Origin: JAJCYK01 sp965212195
Lineage (GTDB): Bacteria > Bacteroidota > Bacteroidia > Cytophagales > Cyclobacteriaceae
DNA length: 64,000 nt
NCBI GenBank assembly: GCA_965212195.1
Contig: CBDBUW010000022.1
Span: 83,286 to 147,285 of the forward strand
Direction: 5' to 3'
Made by a program: the position numbers and the translations under genes. The notes below the pieces were generated by a model. It saw only the letters and a list, made by a program, of their open reading frames with translations, was not told the origin of the DNA and ran no database searches. Shown here piece after piece: positions 53,769-61,555 of this stretch; positions within the stretch are counted from its first letter, which is position 1; each line of letters starts with the position of its first letter.

Positions 53769-53847
53769 CATCACAAATTAATTCTGCCAATCTCAAATTC
53801 CGATACCCTCAGTTTGTAATTTAAAATTGGGTGGGTGGAGGGTCCCC
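53769..53847 (-). repeat. Dispersed intergenic repeat, copy 4 (long form)
   Basis: The core at 53829-53847 reads GGGTGGGTGGAGGGTCCCC. It has the same layout as copy 3, with ATCTCAA 39 bases before the core. Read on the minus strand, the core follows TACAATT, as in copy 1 at 3693. It lies upstream of the epimerase gene. Four close G-runs make a G-quadruplex possible. Confidence 0.6.
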
Positions 53848-53970
53848 AAATTGTAATTATTCCTAAATAGAATGGGTAAGCCACCGCCGTAAAAGAGCTA
53901 CAGAACTTTTCATTGCCAACTCAACTCTAGGCCTCCTTGACTAAGTGCACCGTCCTCACCCACTACTTAT

Positions 53971-54004
53971 AAAAAAAGCCGAGATCCTAATCTCGGCTTT
54001 TTCT
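53971..54004. terminator. Strong bidirectional intrinsic terminator
   Basis: A 15-bp stem (A7-GCCGAGAT pairing with ATCTCGGC-T-rich arm, one mismatch) with a 4-base loop, flanked by A- and T-runs, so it can stop transcription in both directions. It lies 30 bases past the minus-strand stop of the NTF2-like gene at 54034. Confidence 0.88.
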
Positions 54005-54033
54005 TGGTTTAAGGTTAGGTACGTCCGGATATG

Positions 54034-54498
54034 TTAGCTATCAGCATGCTTATGATAAACTTTGGCCACGATTTTCCATCCGCTGTCAAATTGTAACAAA
54101 CTCAGGTAATCTGTGTACACGTGTTTACCATCCTTGAACAATTCGACCTTAACAGCAGCCGAACCTCCGGTTACATCTACTGAGGGAAGTTTATGCTCCC
54201 ATACCTGCATTTCATAGTCCGCTTTAGCTTTTCGCTTTTCAATACCCGCGATCCAGTCCGCAATGTCATAGCGGCTTATGGTTTCACCCTTAGCACTAAA
54301 AATCGCAAAGTCTTCATGAAATCCGTTTTTCATGGCTTTGGTGTCCTGGGCGTTAAACGCCCCATTAATGTAGGCTGACTCCACCAGAGCGATTACTTCC
54401 TTTTCAGCTTTCGCTTCTTTAGAATAGTGGGAAAAAGCCATCATGGAGCCCAAAAGCACTACCGCCAATAGGCCCAAAATGTGGTTTTTATAGTTCAT
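54034..54498 (-). CDS. Exported NTF2-like (lumazine-binding-type) protein
   Basis: A ~154-residue protein with a signal peptide (MNYKNHILGLLAVVLLGSMM). The mature part has the NTF2/SnoaL-like cone fold: YINGAFNAQDTKAMKNGFHE, DIADWIAGIEKRKAK, then AAVKVELFKDGKHVYTDYLS and GWKIVAKVYHKHAD. The ATG at 54498 was chosen; the longer frame (54522) adds eight residues before the signal peptide. The fold is used for ligand binding or for catalysis; function not assignable. It is followed by a strong terminator. Confidence 0.82.
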   Translation of the reverse strand: MNYKNHILGLLAVVLLGSMMAFSHYSKEAKAEKEVIALVESAYINGAFNAQDTKAMKNGFHEDFAIFSAKGETISRYDIADWIAGIEKRKAKADYEMQVWEHKLPSVDVTGGSAAVKVELFKDGKHVYTDYLSLLQFDSGWKIVAKVYHKHADS

Positions 54499-54594
54499 AG
54501 AATAAGTTTTAGTGATAACCATTTTTACGAGAAAAGTCGATCATTTGATACTCGTATGGGCAAATTTTTACTCACTGTCCGAACATTTTTATAT

Positions 54595-54616
54595 ATTTAT
54601 CGTATTATTGCAATAA
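54595..54616 (+). promoter_or_regulatory. Candidate ArsR operator upstream of arsR
   Basis: On the minus strand this 22-bp site reads TTATTGCAATAATACGATAA followed by AT. It matches the site at 54974-54995 at 19 of 22 positions. The core is an imperfect dyad ATTG-8 bases-CGAT. It begins 35 bases upstream of the arsR start codon, as expected for autoregulation by an ArsR/SmtB repressor. Confidence 0.7.
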
Positions 54617-54629
54617 ATAGATTAAACAT

Positions 54630-54956
54630 ATGGGCGTTACCAAAACTGAAAATTTTACCAAGTCTCAAAACCAATTAGCAACCCTGGCTAAAGCCCTGGG
54701 GCACCCGGCACGGGTAGCTATACTTGAAAAGCTATTAAAAATGGACCGCTGTATTTGTGGAGATCTGGTTTCAGAACTACCCTTGTCTCAAGCTACGGTT
54801 AGCCAACACTTAAGAGCTCTCAAAGATGTGGGACTGATCAAAGGGAATATCGAAGGTACCAGTGTCTGCTACTGCATCGATCGTGACAAATGGAGGGAAA
54901 CTCAATCTCTGCTGAACGCCATGTTCGACACTTTCAACCAAAGCTCTTGTTGCTGA
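54630..54956 (+). CDS. arsR: ArsR/SmtB family metalloregulator
   Basis: A 108-residue winged-helix repressor, first gene of an arsenic cassette. After a short tail the DNA-binding core runs from QLATLAKALGHPARVAILEKL through CGDLVSELPLSQATVSQHLR (recognition helix) and the wing GLIKGNIEGTSVCYCID. The inducer-binding Cys pair is RCICGDL (the CxC of the ELCVCDL motif in ArsR), plus a second CxC in the wing (VCYC) and a terminal SSCC. As(III) or similar metalloid binding should release DNA. It probably represses its own operon and the downstream arsM via the two related sites. Confidence 0.93.
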   Translation: MGVTKTENFTKSQNQLATLAKALGHPARVAILEKLLKMDRCICGDLVSELPLSQATVSQHLRALKDVGLIKGNIEGTSVCYCIDRDKWRETQSLLNAMFDTFNQSSCC

Positions 54957-54973
54957 AAAAAATTTATTCTAAT

Positions 54974-54995
54974 TAATCGCAATAAAACGATAAAT
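54974..54995 (+). promoter_or_regulatory. Second candidate ArsR operator upstream of arsM
   Basis: This 22-bp site, TAATCGCAATAAAACGATAA followed by AT, lies in the 57-base gap between arsR and arsM. It contains the dyad ATCG-8 bases-CGAT and matches the reverse complement of the arsR-upstream site at 19 of 22 positions. It may drive independent ArsR-controlled transcription of arsM-arsC. Confidence 0.7.
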
Positions 54996-55013
54996 GACAT
55001 AACTTAACATATC

Positions 55014-55832
55014 ATGAAGAAAGCCGATGATTTAAAGAAAATGGTAGCTGAGAAATACGGTGCCATTGCCGAAAAGGAAAGCTCTTGTTGCGACAGTGCC
55101 TGTGCCTGCGACGACTACAGTTTTATAGGGGATAGTTACCAGTCTCTGGAAGGCTATGCACCGGAAGCCGATTTAGGGCTGGGATGCGGCCTACCCACCG
55201 AATTTGCACACATTGAAACGGGGGAGGTTGTAGTCGATCTGGGAAGTGGTGCTGGCAACGACTGCTTTGTAGCCCGATCACTAGTAGGGCCATTAGGTAA
55301 GGTGATCGGCGTGGATTTTACTCCAGCAATGATCGAAAAAGCTCGTGAGAATGCTCGCAAACTGCACTTTAAAAACGTCCATTTTGTTGAGGGAGACATT
55401 GAGAATTTGCCATTAGATCCTGATACCGCTGATGTAGTGGTAAGCAATTGTGTTTTAAATTTAGTGCCTGACAAAAGGGCTGCGTTCAAAGAAACTTACC
55501 GTATTCTTAAACCGGGAGGACATTTTAGTATTTCCGATGTAATCATAAATGGAAGTTTACCTGATGATCTGAAGGAGGCTGCCGAGCTGTACGCAGGTTG
55601 TGTCTCCGGAGCTATTCCCAAAGAAGAATACCTGCAAATAATCAGTGATGCTGGTTTTAAAAATGTCCAGATCCAAAAGGAACGGGAAATCACCATTCCG
55701 GAGGAGACTTTAAGTTCGCTGCTTAGCCCTGTTCAGCTAGAGGAATTCAAGTCCTCTAATCTGGGAATTTACAGTATTACGGTGTATGGTGAAAAACCTC
55801 AAGAAGAATGTTGTGATGATGATTGTTGTTAG
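55014..55832 (+). CDS. arsM: Arsenite methyltransferase
   Basis: A 272-residue SAM-dependent As(III) methyltransferase, cytoplasmic. The SAM-binding motif VVDLGSGAGNDCF (~75-87) and conserved As-site cysteines are in place: Cys in GLGCGLPTEFA, in SNCVLNLVPDK and in YAGCVSGAIP. The N-terminus (ESSCCDSACACDD) and C-terminus (EECCDDDCC) have extra Cys clusters. It converts arsenite to methylated forms that can leave the cell. It is followed by arsC after 14 bases. Confidence 0.93.
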   Translation: MKKADDLKKMVAEKYGAIAEKESSCCDSACACDDYSFIGDSYQSLEGYAPEADLGLGCGLPTEFAHIETGEVVVDLGSGAGNDCFVARSLVGPLGKVIGVDFTPAMIEKARENARKLHFKNVHFVEGDIENLPLDPDTADVVVSNCVLNLVPDKRAAFKETYRILKPGGHFSISDVIINGSLPDDLKEAAELYAGCVSGAIPKEEYLQIISDAGFKNVQIQKEREITIPEETLSSLLSPVQLEEFKSSNLGIYSITVYGEKPQEECCDDDCC

Positions 55833-55846
55833 CAGAAACTAGTGAA

Positions 55847-56260
55847 ATGAAATCAGTTCTGGTGTTATGTACGGGAAACTCCTGCCGCAGCCAAATGGCC
55901 GAAGGATATCTCAGAGCCTTTGGAGGTGATGATCTGAAAGTTTATAGTGCTGGAGTGGAAACTCATGGGGTCAATCCCCGTGCCGTGGAGATCATGGCTA
56001 GGGACGGGGTTGATATTTCTAAACAAACTTCCAACCATGTTAACGAATATGTGGATCGTCAATTTGACTATGTGATAACGGTTTGTGATCACGCCCGGGA
56101 AGTATGTCCCGTTTTTCCCAGTGAAGCTCAGCAGCTTCACCAGGACTTTCCTGATCCCGCTAAGGCCACCGGAAAGCAGGACCAGGTAATGCAAGCCTTC
56201 GCTATTACTCGCGATATGATCAAATCATATTGCCAGAACTTCATCAAAAAATACCTATAA
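55847..56260 (+). CDS. arsC: Thioredoxin-coupled arsenate reductase, LMW-PTP type
   Basis: A 137-residue ArsC of the low-molecular-weight phosphatase fold. The start MKSVLVLCTGNSCRSQMAEG carries the CX5R loop (CTGNSCR). TVCDHAREVCPVFP provides the second and third Cys of the redox relay, and DFPDPAK is the acid motif. It reduces arsenate to arsenite, the substrate of ArsM. The ATG at 55847 was chosen; a TTG at 55823 would overlap arsM. It ends just before a terminator, closing the arsenic cassette. Confidence 0.93.
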   Translation: MKSVLVLCTGNSCRSQMAEGYLRAFGGDDLKVYSAGVETHGVNPRAVEIMARDGVDISKQTSNHVNEYVDRQFDYVITVCDHAREVCPVFPSEAQQLHQDFPDPAKATGKQDQVMQAFAITRDMIKSYCQNFIKKYL

Positions 56261-56264
56261 ACCT

Positions 56265-56294
56265 AAAAAGGCAACCACCTAGGGTTGCCTTTTT
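56265..56294 (+). terminator. Intrinsic terminator of the arsenic cassette
   Basis: A 12-bp stem AAAAAGGCAACC / GGTTGCCTTTTT with a six-base loop, directly after the arsC stop, ending in a T-run. It can also work in the reverse direction for the minus-strand OmpA gene (stop at 56334). Confidence 0.9.
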
Positions 56295-56333
56295 GTTGCT
56301 GTCAAGTCCATTTAGGACCTTGATCACACCTGT

Positions 56334-57890
56334 TTATTTCTCTAATATGGTGAACTCTACTCTTCTATTTTGCTGCCTGCCTTCATCCGTGACATTGGTT
56401 GCCACCGGCTGGGCCTCACCATAGCCCGTTGAAATTACTCTGCTACTAGCTATCCAATGTTCCAGCAAGAAGCCTCGAACTGAGCTTGCCCGGCCATCGG
56501 AAAGATTGATATTATATTGATCTGATCCCTTGCTGTCGGTATGACCCCCTATCTCAATTTTCACGGTGGGATTGTTCTTTAAGAAATCCACTACCGCATT
56601 GAGCTCAGTAATGCTCTCAGGTCTTAGATTGGTTTTGTCAAAATCGAAAAATATATTGTTCAACCTAACGGTAGTTCCGATCTCAATTCGATCCAAATAG
56701 AGATCCTTTTGAATGATGGTATCCGCCTCCAACTCTGGAACTTCTAGATCATCGGTCCCATTCATATAGCCTTCTGAACTGGTTATGATCTGATACTTGC
56801 CATCACCCGTTAGTTTAACTTCGTAAAAACCGTCATAATCTTCCGACACCACATTATCTACTTCTAGTTGATGTATCTCGTATTTTACTTGAGCAGTTAC
56901 TGGATCGTTGGTCTCACGATCGTAGACGTGACCCCACACCATCAACTTAGGTTTAGGTTTTTCAACTGGGATCAGAGATAGTATATCCAGACTACCGCCA
57001 TCCAAGGACATATAGGCACGGGTGGTAAAAACGTTACCCTTATCATCAACCGAATAGTAAGCATCAAATCCTGAGGTGTTGACCGGCGCTCCCAAATTTA
57101 TAGGTTCGGACCAATGCAACCAACTATCATCCAGTCTCCTGGTCACATAGATATCTGTACTACCTGAACCTCCGGGCCTGCTGCTGGCAAAGTACAGGGT
57201 CTTGCCATCTGGATCCAGTGAGGGGCCGAATTCATCCTGACGCGTATTGAGTTCTTCAATAAATTGAGGCTCTGACCAAATACCATTTTTCTGCAAAAAG
57301 CTCACATATAAATCGCTGATCTTCTGCCCTTTCAGCTCGTTGAAATACATGATAAGTACCTTGCCGTCCTGGGTCATAATGCCTCCTGAGTACACCCCTT
57401 TGCTCATTTTGTCCAGACCCTGGATACGCAAAGGTTGGGGATTACTCCACCCAGTAGCCGTACGATTCGAAAGTGCAAACCCTTTTGAGGATTTACCGGA
57501 ACCGCCCCGCAACAATAAGGTGTTCCCTTCATTGTTCACACTCATTACCTGATTATAGCGCTGCTGGTTTAAGGGAGCTGTCAAGCGTTGTGCCTCGCGC
57601 CACTCCCCTTGTGAAGTTTTTTCTGTAAACCAGATGTCTTGACTACCCTTGGTGCCGTAGTTGTTATCGGGATGGTCGGCCACAAAAAAATACAAGGACT
57701 TGCCATCCGTGGAAATGACAGGTGCTCCTTCATGCCAGGGCGAATTGACTTTCTTGTCCAGCCGTTTTAGGTGGTATTCAAACTGTTTCTTGTTCTTAGG
57801 AGGGTCTGGGTTTTCCGTAGTTGCCAATTGGGCCTGCAATAAGCCCGGTAGTGCCATTAAGACTACCAAAAAATAAATCACCTGATTCAT
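56334..57890 (-). CDS. OmpA family protein with PD40 repeats
   Basis: A 518-residue envelope protein. Signal peptide ~1-20, then WD40-like PD40 blades (~45-310; PVISTDGKSLYFFVADHPDN, SLDPDGKTLYFASSRPGGSG, YYSVDDKGNVF), a carboxypeptidase-like Ig fold (~320-395), and a C-terminal OmpA peptidoglycan-binding domain (NIFFDFDKTNLRPES, IEIGGHTDSKGSDQYNINLS, RRVEFTI). It tethers the outer envelope to peptidoglycan and may be a T9SS/gliding accessory (PorE-like). It is a paralogue of the protein at 59329-61410. Confidence 0.9.
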   Translation of the reverse strand: MNQVIYFLVVLMALPGLLQAQLATTENPDPPKNKKQFEYHLKRLDKKVNSPWHEGAPVISTDGKSLYFFVADHPDNNYGTKGSQDIWFTEKTSQGEWREAQRLTAPLNQQRYNQVMSVNNEGNTLLLRGGSGKSSKGFALSNRTATGWSNPQPLRIQGLDKMSKGVYSGGIMTQDGKVLIMYFNELKGQKISDLYVSFLQKNGIWSEPQFIEELNTRQDEFGPSLDPDGKTLYFASSRPGGSGSTDIYVTRRLDDSWLHWSEPINLGAPVNTSGFDAYYSVDDKGNVFTTRAYMSLDGGSLDILSLIPVEKPKPKLMVWGHVYDRETNDPVTAQVKYEIHQLEVDNVVSEDYDGFYEVKLTGDGKYQIITSSEGYMNGTDDLEVPELEADTIIQKDLYLDRIEIGTTVRLNNIFFDFDKTNLRPESITELNAVVDFLKNNPTVKIEIGGHTDSKGSDQYNINLSDGRASSVRGFLLEHWIASSRVISTGYGEAQPVATNVTDEGRQQNRRVEFTILEK

Positions 57891-57990
57891 AGAACGCTAA
57901 AATACAGGCATAGCGCATCTCTTACAGGTCATTATCTAACTAAAAATTACTTTGTACAGATTTGGAAGAAATTACACAAAAATAAGTGTA

Positions 57991-58440
57991 TTACATAGTC
58001 TCCACAGTGTCCATATAGTTCATAACAATAAATGACAGGATTAAACCGGAGGCAATACCTTCCACCGCCACCGCCACTGCTGCAATATAGGGGTTCAGGT
58101 ATTGGCCAAATGGTTCGTTCTCCACCATGGCCTGCATGAAAGCCGGATCCAGGAAGTTCGTGTAAACAAATACGAATAGGGCAAAAATTACCGATCCAAT
58201 AATGGCGGTCAGAACACCAAGCCCTAGTCCTTTAAGATAGGTGAATGACTGTGGTTTTTGTTCCTTGAAGGATCGAAGTGCCATGACCACCCCTACTGCA
58301 AGCACAAAAAAATTCAAAACTCTTAGCTCAATAACATGTAATACTCCCAAAACTTTCATAATGAAAAACAGGGCGATCAATCCCAGCGCGGCAAAAAGGC
58401 CGAATTTCTCAGCGGTTTTTTCTACAGTGATTTTGCTCAT
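57991..58440 (-). CDS. DUF4199 family membrane protein
   Basis: A ~149-residue inner-membrane protein of the DUF4199 family, typical of Bacteroidota. It has four helices (FGLFAALGLIALFFIMKVLG; VLNFFVLAVGVVMALRSF; GLGLGVLTAIIGSVIFALFV; VAVAVEGIASGLILSFIVM) and the FKEQKPQSFTYLKGLGLG loop. The ATG at 58440 (MSKITVEK) is preferred to the longer frame (58470). Function not known. It is divergent from the sulfotransferase gene. Confidence 0.85.
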   Translation of the reverse strand: MSKITVEKTAEKFGLFAALGLIALFFIMKVLGVLHVIELRVLNFFVLAVGVVMALRSFKEQKPQSFTYLKGLGLGVLTAIIGSVIFALFVFVYTNFLDPAFMQAMVENEPFGQYLNPYIAAVAVAVEGIASGLILSFIVMNYMDTVETM

Positions 58441-58531
58441 AACAAAAGACGAAATTGGTCTCTGATTCAATATAAAGAATTTATTTCTTTAGTTTACCAG
58501 TTGATCCCATGAATTCAAGACATCGAAACTA

Positions 58532-59266
58532 GTGGCAAAACATGTCCTCATATTGGGTTGTGGTCGCAGTGGCACCTCCATATTAGGTGAGCTCTTTCAG
58601 GCAATTCCCTACTATCAGTATTTAAGTGAACCTGACCTTGATGTTCTGGCCAAGGCAGATTTTCGCAAACCCCTTGCTGTAAAGGTGCCCCGACCACTAT
58701 CACATCACAAAACCTCCCCGGGGCTACCCTTTTACTGGCCTGATTTCACAAAGATAATGGTTGAACCCGTGGTACTAATCTGGCAAGTACGGCATCCCCT
58801 GGATACTATCTGTTCGTTACGAGTTGGGATTTCCCATAACTGGGGACATCATCCACGCCCTCAGGATTGGCAGGAATGGGATCATAGATCTCTGATTGAG
58901 CGATGTGCCTACCATTGGAATTATCTAAACACCAAAGGATACAGACAAGTCAAAAACAAAGCGGTGGTAAATCGATTTGAAGATATGTTAAGCAATCCCC
59001 TAGATAATGCCCGAAAAGTTCTGGCCATCGCCGGAGTGGATATTCCACCATACCAGGAGGAAGTTGCTAACTGGGCTCAAAGGGTCCAAAACACCAACAA
59101 CCGACATTTTGTTGAAGCGGAATGCTCTATTCCGTATTCCACTCAAGACCACCGTGTCAAAGTGGATCGGTGGAAGGAAAATCTGTCGGTAAATGATCTG
59201 TCCTTGGCTTTACCGCTGGTAAGGTCAGGCGCCAGAGAGTTCCTCTACAGTTTGCCGGAATTATAG
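58532..59266 (+). CDS. Sulfotransferase family protein
   Basis: A 244-residue PAPS-dependent sulfotransferase-fold protein, cytoplasmic. The 5'-phosphosulfate loop is LILGCGRSGTSILGELF at the N-terminus and the 3'-phosphate motif is WQVRHPLDTICSLR (~88). A catalytic base cannot be named. The start is a GTG: no in-frame ATG precedes the P-loop, and the upstream ATG at 58509 leads into a stop. It would move a sulfuryl group to a sugar, lipid or small molecule; the acceptor is unknown. It is flanked by two OmpA/PD40 genes and a convergent hairpin. Confidence 0.8.
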   Translation: MAKHVLILGCGRSGTSILGELFQAIPYYQYLSEPDLDVLAKADFRKPLAVKVPRPLSHHKTSPGLPFYWPDFTKIMVEPVVLIWQVRHPLDTICSLRVGISHNWGHHPRPQDWQEWDHRSLIERCAYHWNYLNTKGYRQVKNKAVVNRFEDMLSNPLDNARKVLAIAGVDIPPYQEEVANWAQRVQNTNNRHFVEAECSIPYSTQDHRVKVDRWKENLSVNDLSLALPLVRSGAREFLYSLPEL

Positions 59267-59303
59267 AAGAACCGGGTAAAAAATGTCAAAGAATCTTAGT
59301 ATG

Positions 59304-59324
59304 GGCCGGCAGGTTGCTCCGGCC
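59304..59324. terminator. GC-rich hairpin between convergent genes
   Basis: GGCCGG and CCGGCC pair with a nine-base loop between the sulfotransferase stop (59266) and the OmpA gene stop (59329). The stem is strong but a T-run is lacking, so termination is plausible, not certain. Confidence 0.45.
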
Positions 59325-59328
59325 GATT

Positions 59329-61410
59329 TCAAAACTGTACAATTTTGAACTCCACCCGCCGGTTCAAACGGCGGGTCATTTCCCTGCTGTTGTCTGCAAT
59401 GGGCTTACTGCCTCCATATCCCTTTCCAGTTATTCGGGATGATTCCACGCCTTGTCCCACCAAGTAATTCTTAACGGCAGCTACCCGGTCCTCCGATAAT
59501 TTCACATTTTTAAAACGATCACCTACGTTATCGGTATGCCCTGCCAAATCTATGGTAATGCTGGGATTGTCCATCATCATGTTTGCCAAACGATTCAGTT
59601 CTGGAAAACTAGTGGGGATCAATTCTGCTTTGCTCTGATAAAACAAGACATTATTCATCTTTACGGTCTGCCCTGCCTCAATGGGAGTTAAATAAAGATC
59701 ACGTTCCACTTCATCATATGTCTTGATATCGGTTAGGTCCAAGCGGTCACGCACCGAATAAAAGCCTTCTTTTTCCGCAAAAAAACTATACACTTGACTG
59801 ATAGGCAGCACAATTTCGTAGTAACCGGTACGCGCGTTAGAGCGAGCTATCCCAGCCTCTTGATCGTCCGGAAAGTAGTGATAGGTTATACCGGTCTCAA
59901 TAGGCTGGGCAGTTTTGCTGTTCAGCACTTTTCCATATACTAATACTACCGGTTCCGGTTTAACCGCCGTGGGTAATGCAATCTTAAAAATATCGTTCTT
60001 GCCTAAGCTATTCTCATTACTTACGTAGTAGGCATAATCACCGGATGCCGGTACACTGTAATATGCATCGGTACCCTCAGAATTAATGGGCGACCCCAAA
60101 TTCGTTGGTTGCGACCAATTCTGCCAGCTTTCATCCAGTCTCCTGCTCATGAAAATATCATTTCGACCATATCCAGGATGACCATTAGAGCTAAAATACA
60201 GCGTCTTGCCATCAGCAGCCAGAAACGGCGACAACTCAGTGCCAGGAGTATTTATCTTCGTCCCAAGATTTTTCGGTTCACTCCAAATGTCATTTCCTTC
60301 GTAAAAACTTACATAAAGATCACGGCTACCATGGGTATCATTTCTTTTTACGGCCAACAAGATCACCTTACCGTCGTTGGAAAGGAAGTACTCATTAAAA
60401 AAGCTTTGGTTGTAAAATCTCCTCATTTTTACATCCTGCGGAACTGACCACCCACGTGAGGTTTTATGGCTGATGGACAATCCCATTCCTTTTTGTTTGC
60501 CATCGGGCATGTAAGTATTCATGAGCAGTAACCTGTTGCCATCAGGGCTCACGGAAAAAACCGCATTTGGCCCATTATTATTAACCGGTGTACCCAAGTT
60601 AGTGGGCTTGCTCCATCCTGATTTAGTTAATTGAGCGTAATAAACGTCCTGCAAATCATTGGCGCCGCCTCTGTTGGAAGGGTCGAATCTGCGGGAAAAG
60701 TAAATACCCCGACCGTTGGGTGAGATTACCGGAGTCATCTCTTCATAAGGAGTGTTTACGTTGGCCCCCAAGTGTTCCGGAGGCTTGGCGTAATGCAAGT
60801 CTTTGGCTTTAAGAATTGGTAAGGCGGTACCCTTAAGACTAAAATCGTCCACCTGTAGCGATCCGGAATTCCATAGAGCGAATCCAAAACCCTTGCCTCG
60901 CATACCTTCGTATGGCGCTTGGTGCACCAAATTGTCGTTAGCATAGTAGTACACCTTAGAGCCCCGCTTTTCAACCTTTAGAATGTTATAGTCTACTCGG
61001 ATTTTCCCAGCCTTCTTGTCGACATCACATACTACTTTTCCTTTTACAACTTTGCAGACTGAATATTTCTTTCCGGCAATTAAGAAATAATGGCTGTTCT
61101 GAGGGTCTATACCTCCCCATATCAATCCATATTCACTGCCAATCTTAAGAGGTTTCAGCCGGGCTTCCATTACGAAGTCCCCCGATTCATTGAGACGGTT
61201 AGCGTATACCGATACTGCATTGGGAGTCTTACCTTGATATTTCCAGACATACCTACCACCGCGAATTTCCCCTACATTGGAGCTATTGCGCACTTCTCTA
61301 AATACACCCTCACGACTATCAAAGTTCTCCGCGTACAAGGCTTTTTGAGCCTGTAGGGATTGGCAAAAAATGATCCCTATAAAAAATACTTGCCAAAGAA
61401 ACGATTTCAT
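59329..61410 (-). CDS. OmpA family protein with PD40 repeats and laminin-G-like N-terminus
   Basis: A 693-residue envelope protein. Signal peptide ~1-20; then a concanavalin/LamG-like domain (~22-200; YAENFDSREGVFREVRNSSN, FVMEARLKPLKIGSEYGLI, LQVDDFSLKG); PD40 blades (~210-480; VISPNGRGIYFSRRFDPSNR, FLAADGKTLYFSSNGHPGYG); a carboxypeptidase-like Ig fold (~490-575); and an OmpA domain (VLFYQSKAELIPTS, IDLAGHTDNVGDRFKNVKLS, RRVEFKI). It resembles the shorter paralogue at 56334 with an additional domain in front. Role likely in envelope attachment to peptidoglycan. Confidence 0.9.
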   Translation of the reverse strand: MKSFLWQVFFIGIIFCQSLQAQKALYAENFDSREGVFREVRNSSNVGEIRGGRYVWKYQGKTPNAVSVYANRLNESGDFVMEARLKPLKIGSEYGLIWGGIDPQNSHYFLIAGKKYSVCKVVKGKVVCDVDKKAGKIRVDYNILKVEKRGSKVYYYANDNLVHQAPYEGMRGKGFGFALWNSGSLQVDDFSLKGTALPILKAKDLHYAKPPEHLGANVNTPYEEMTPVISPNGRGIYFSRRFDPSNRGGANDLQDVYYAQLTKSGWSKPTNLGTPVNNNGPNAVFSVSPDGNRLLLMNTYMPDGKQKGMGLSISHKTSRGWSVPQDVKMRRFYNQSFFNEYFLSNDGKVILLAVKRNDTHGSRDLYVSFYEGNDIWSEPKNLGTKINTPGTELSPFLAADGKTLYFSSNGHPGYGRNDIFMSRRLDESWQNWSQPTNLGSPINSEGTDAYYSVPASGDYAYYVSNENSLGKNDIFKIALPTAVKPEPVVLVYGKVLNSKTAQPIETGITYHYFPDDQEAGIARSNARTGYYEIVLPISQVYSFFAEKEGFYSVRDRLDLTDIKTYDEVERDLYLTPIEAGQTVKMNNVLFYQSKAELIPTSFPELNRLANMMMDNPSITIDLAGHTDNVGDRFKNVKLSEDRVAAVKNYLVGQGVESSRITGKGYGGSKPIADNSREMTRRLNRRVEFKIVQF

Positions 61411-61555
61411 AATTTGTACTTACTCTGCTAATTAACTGATTTTTAACTTATTTATTTTGTTGATTTACAATTGAGCGTGCTCCAAGTAAGTTTTGAAAAG
61501 AATTACAAGACTCCTGCCAAACCTTTAATGGAGCGTCTGAGTTTAATGTTTTCTA

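Larger units (their letters stand above)
53483..54033. other. Intergenic region, 0.55 kb, with repeat and terminator
   Basis: No credible gene. It holds a copy of the dispersed repeat (core 53829-53847, related bases from about 53769) and a strong bidirectional-type terminator at 53971-54004. The first part upstream of the epimerase gene should contain its promoter. The remaining sequence has no recognisable coding remnant. Confidence 0.5.
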
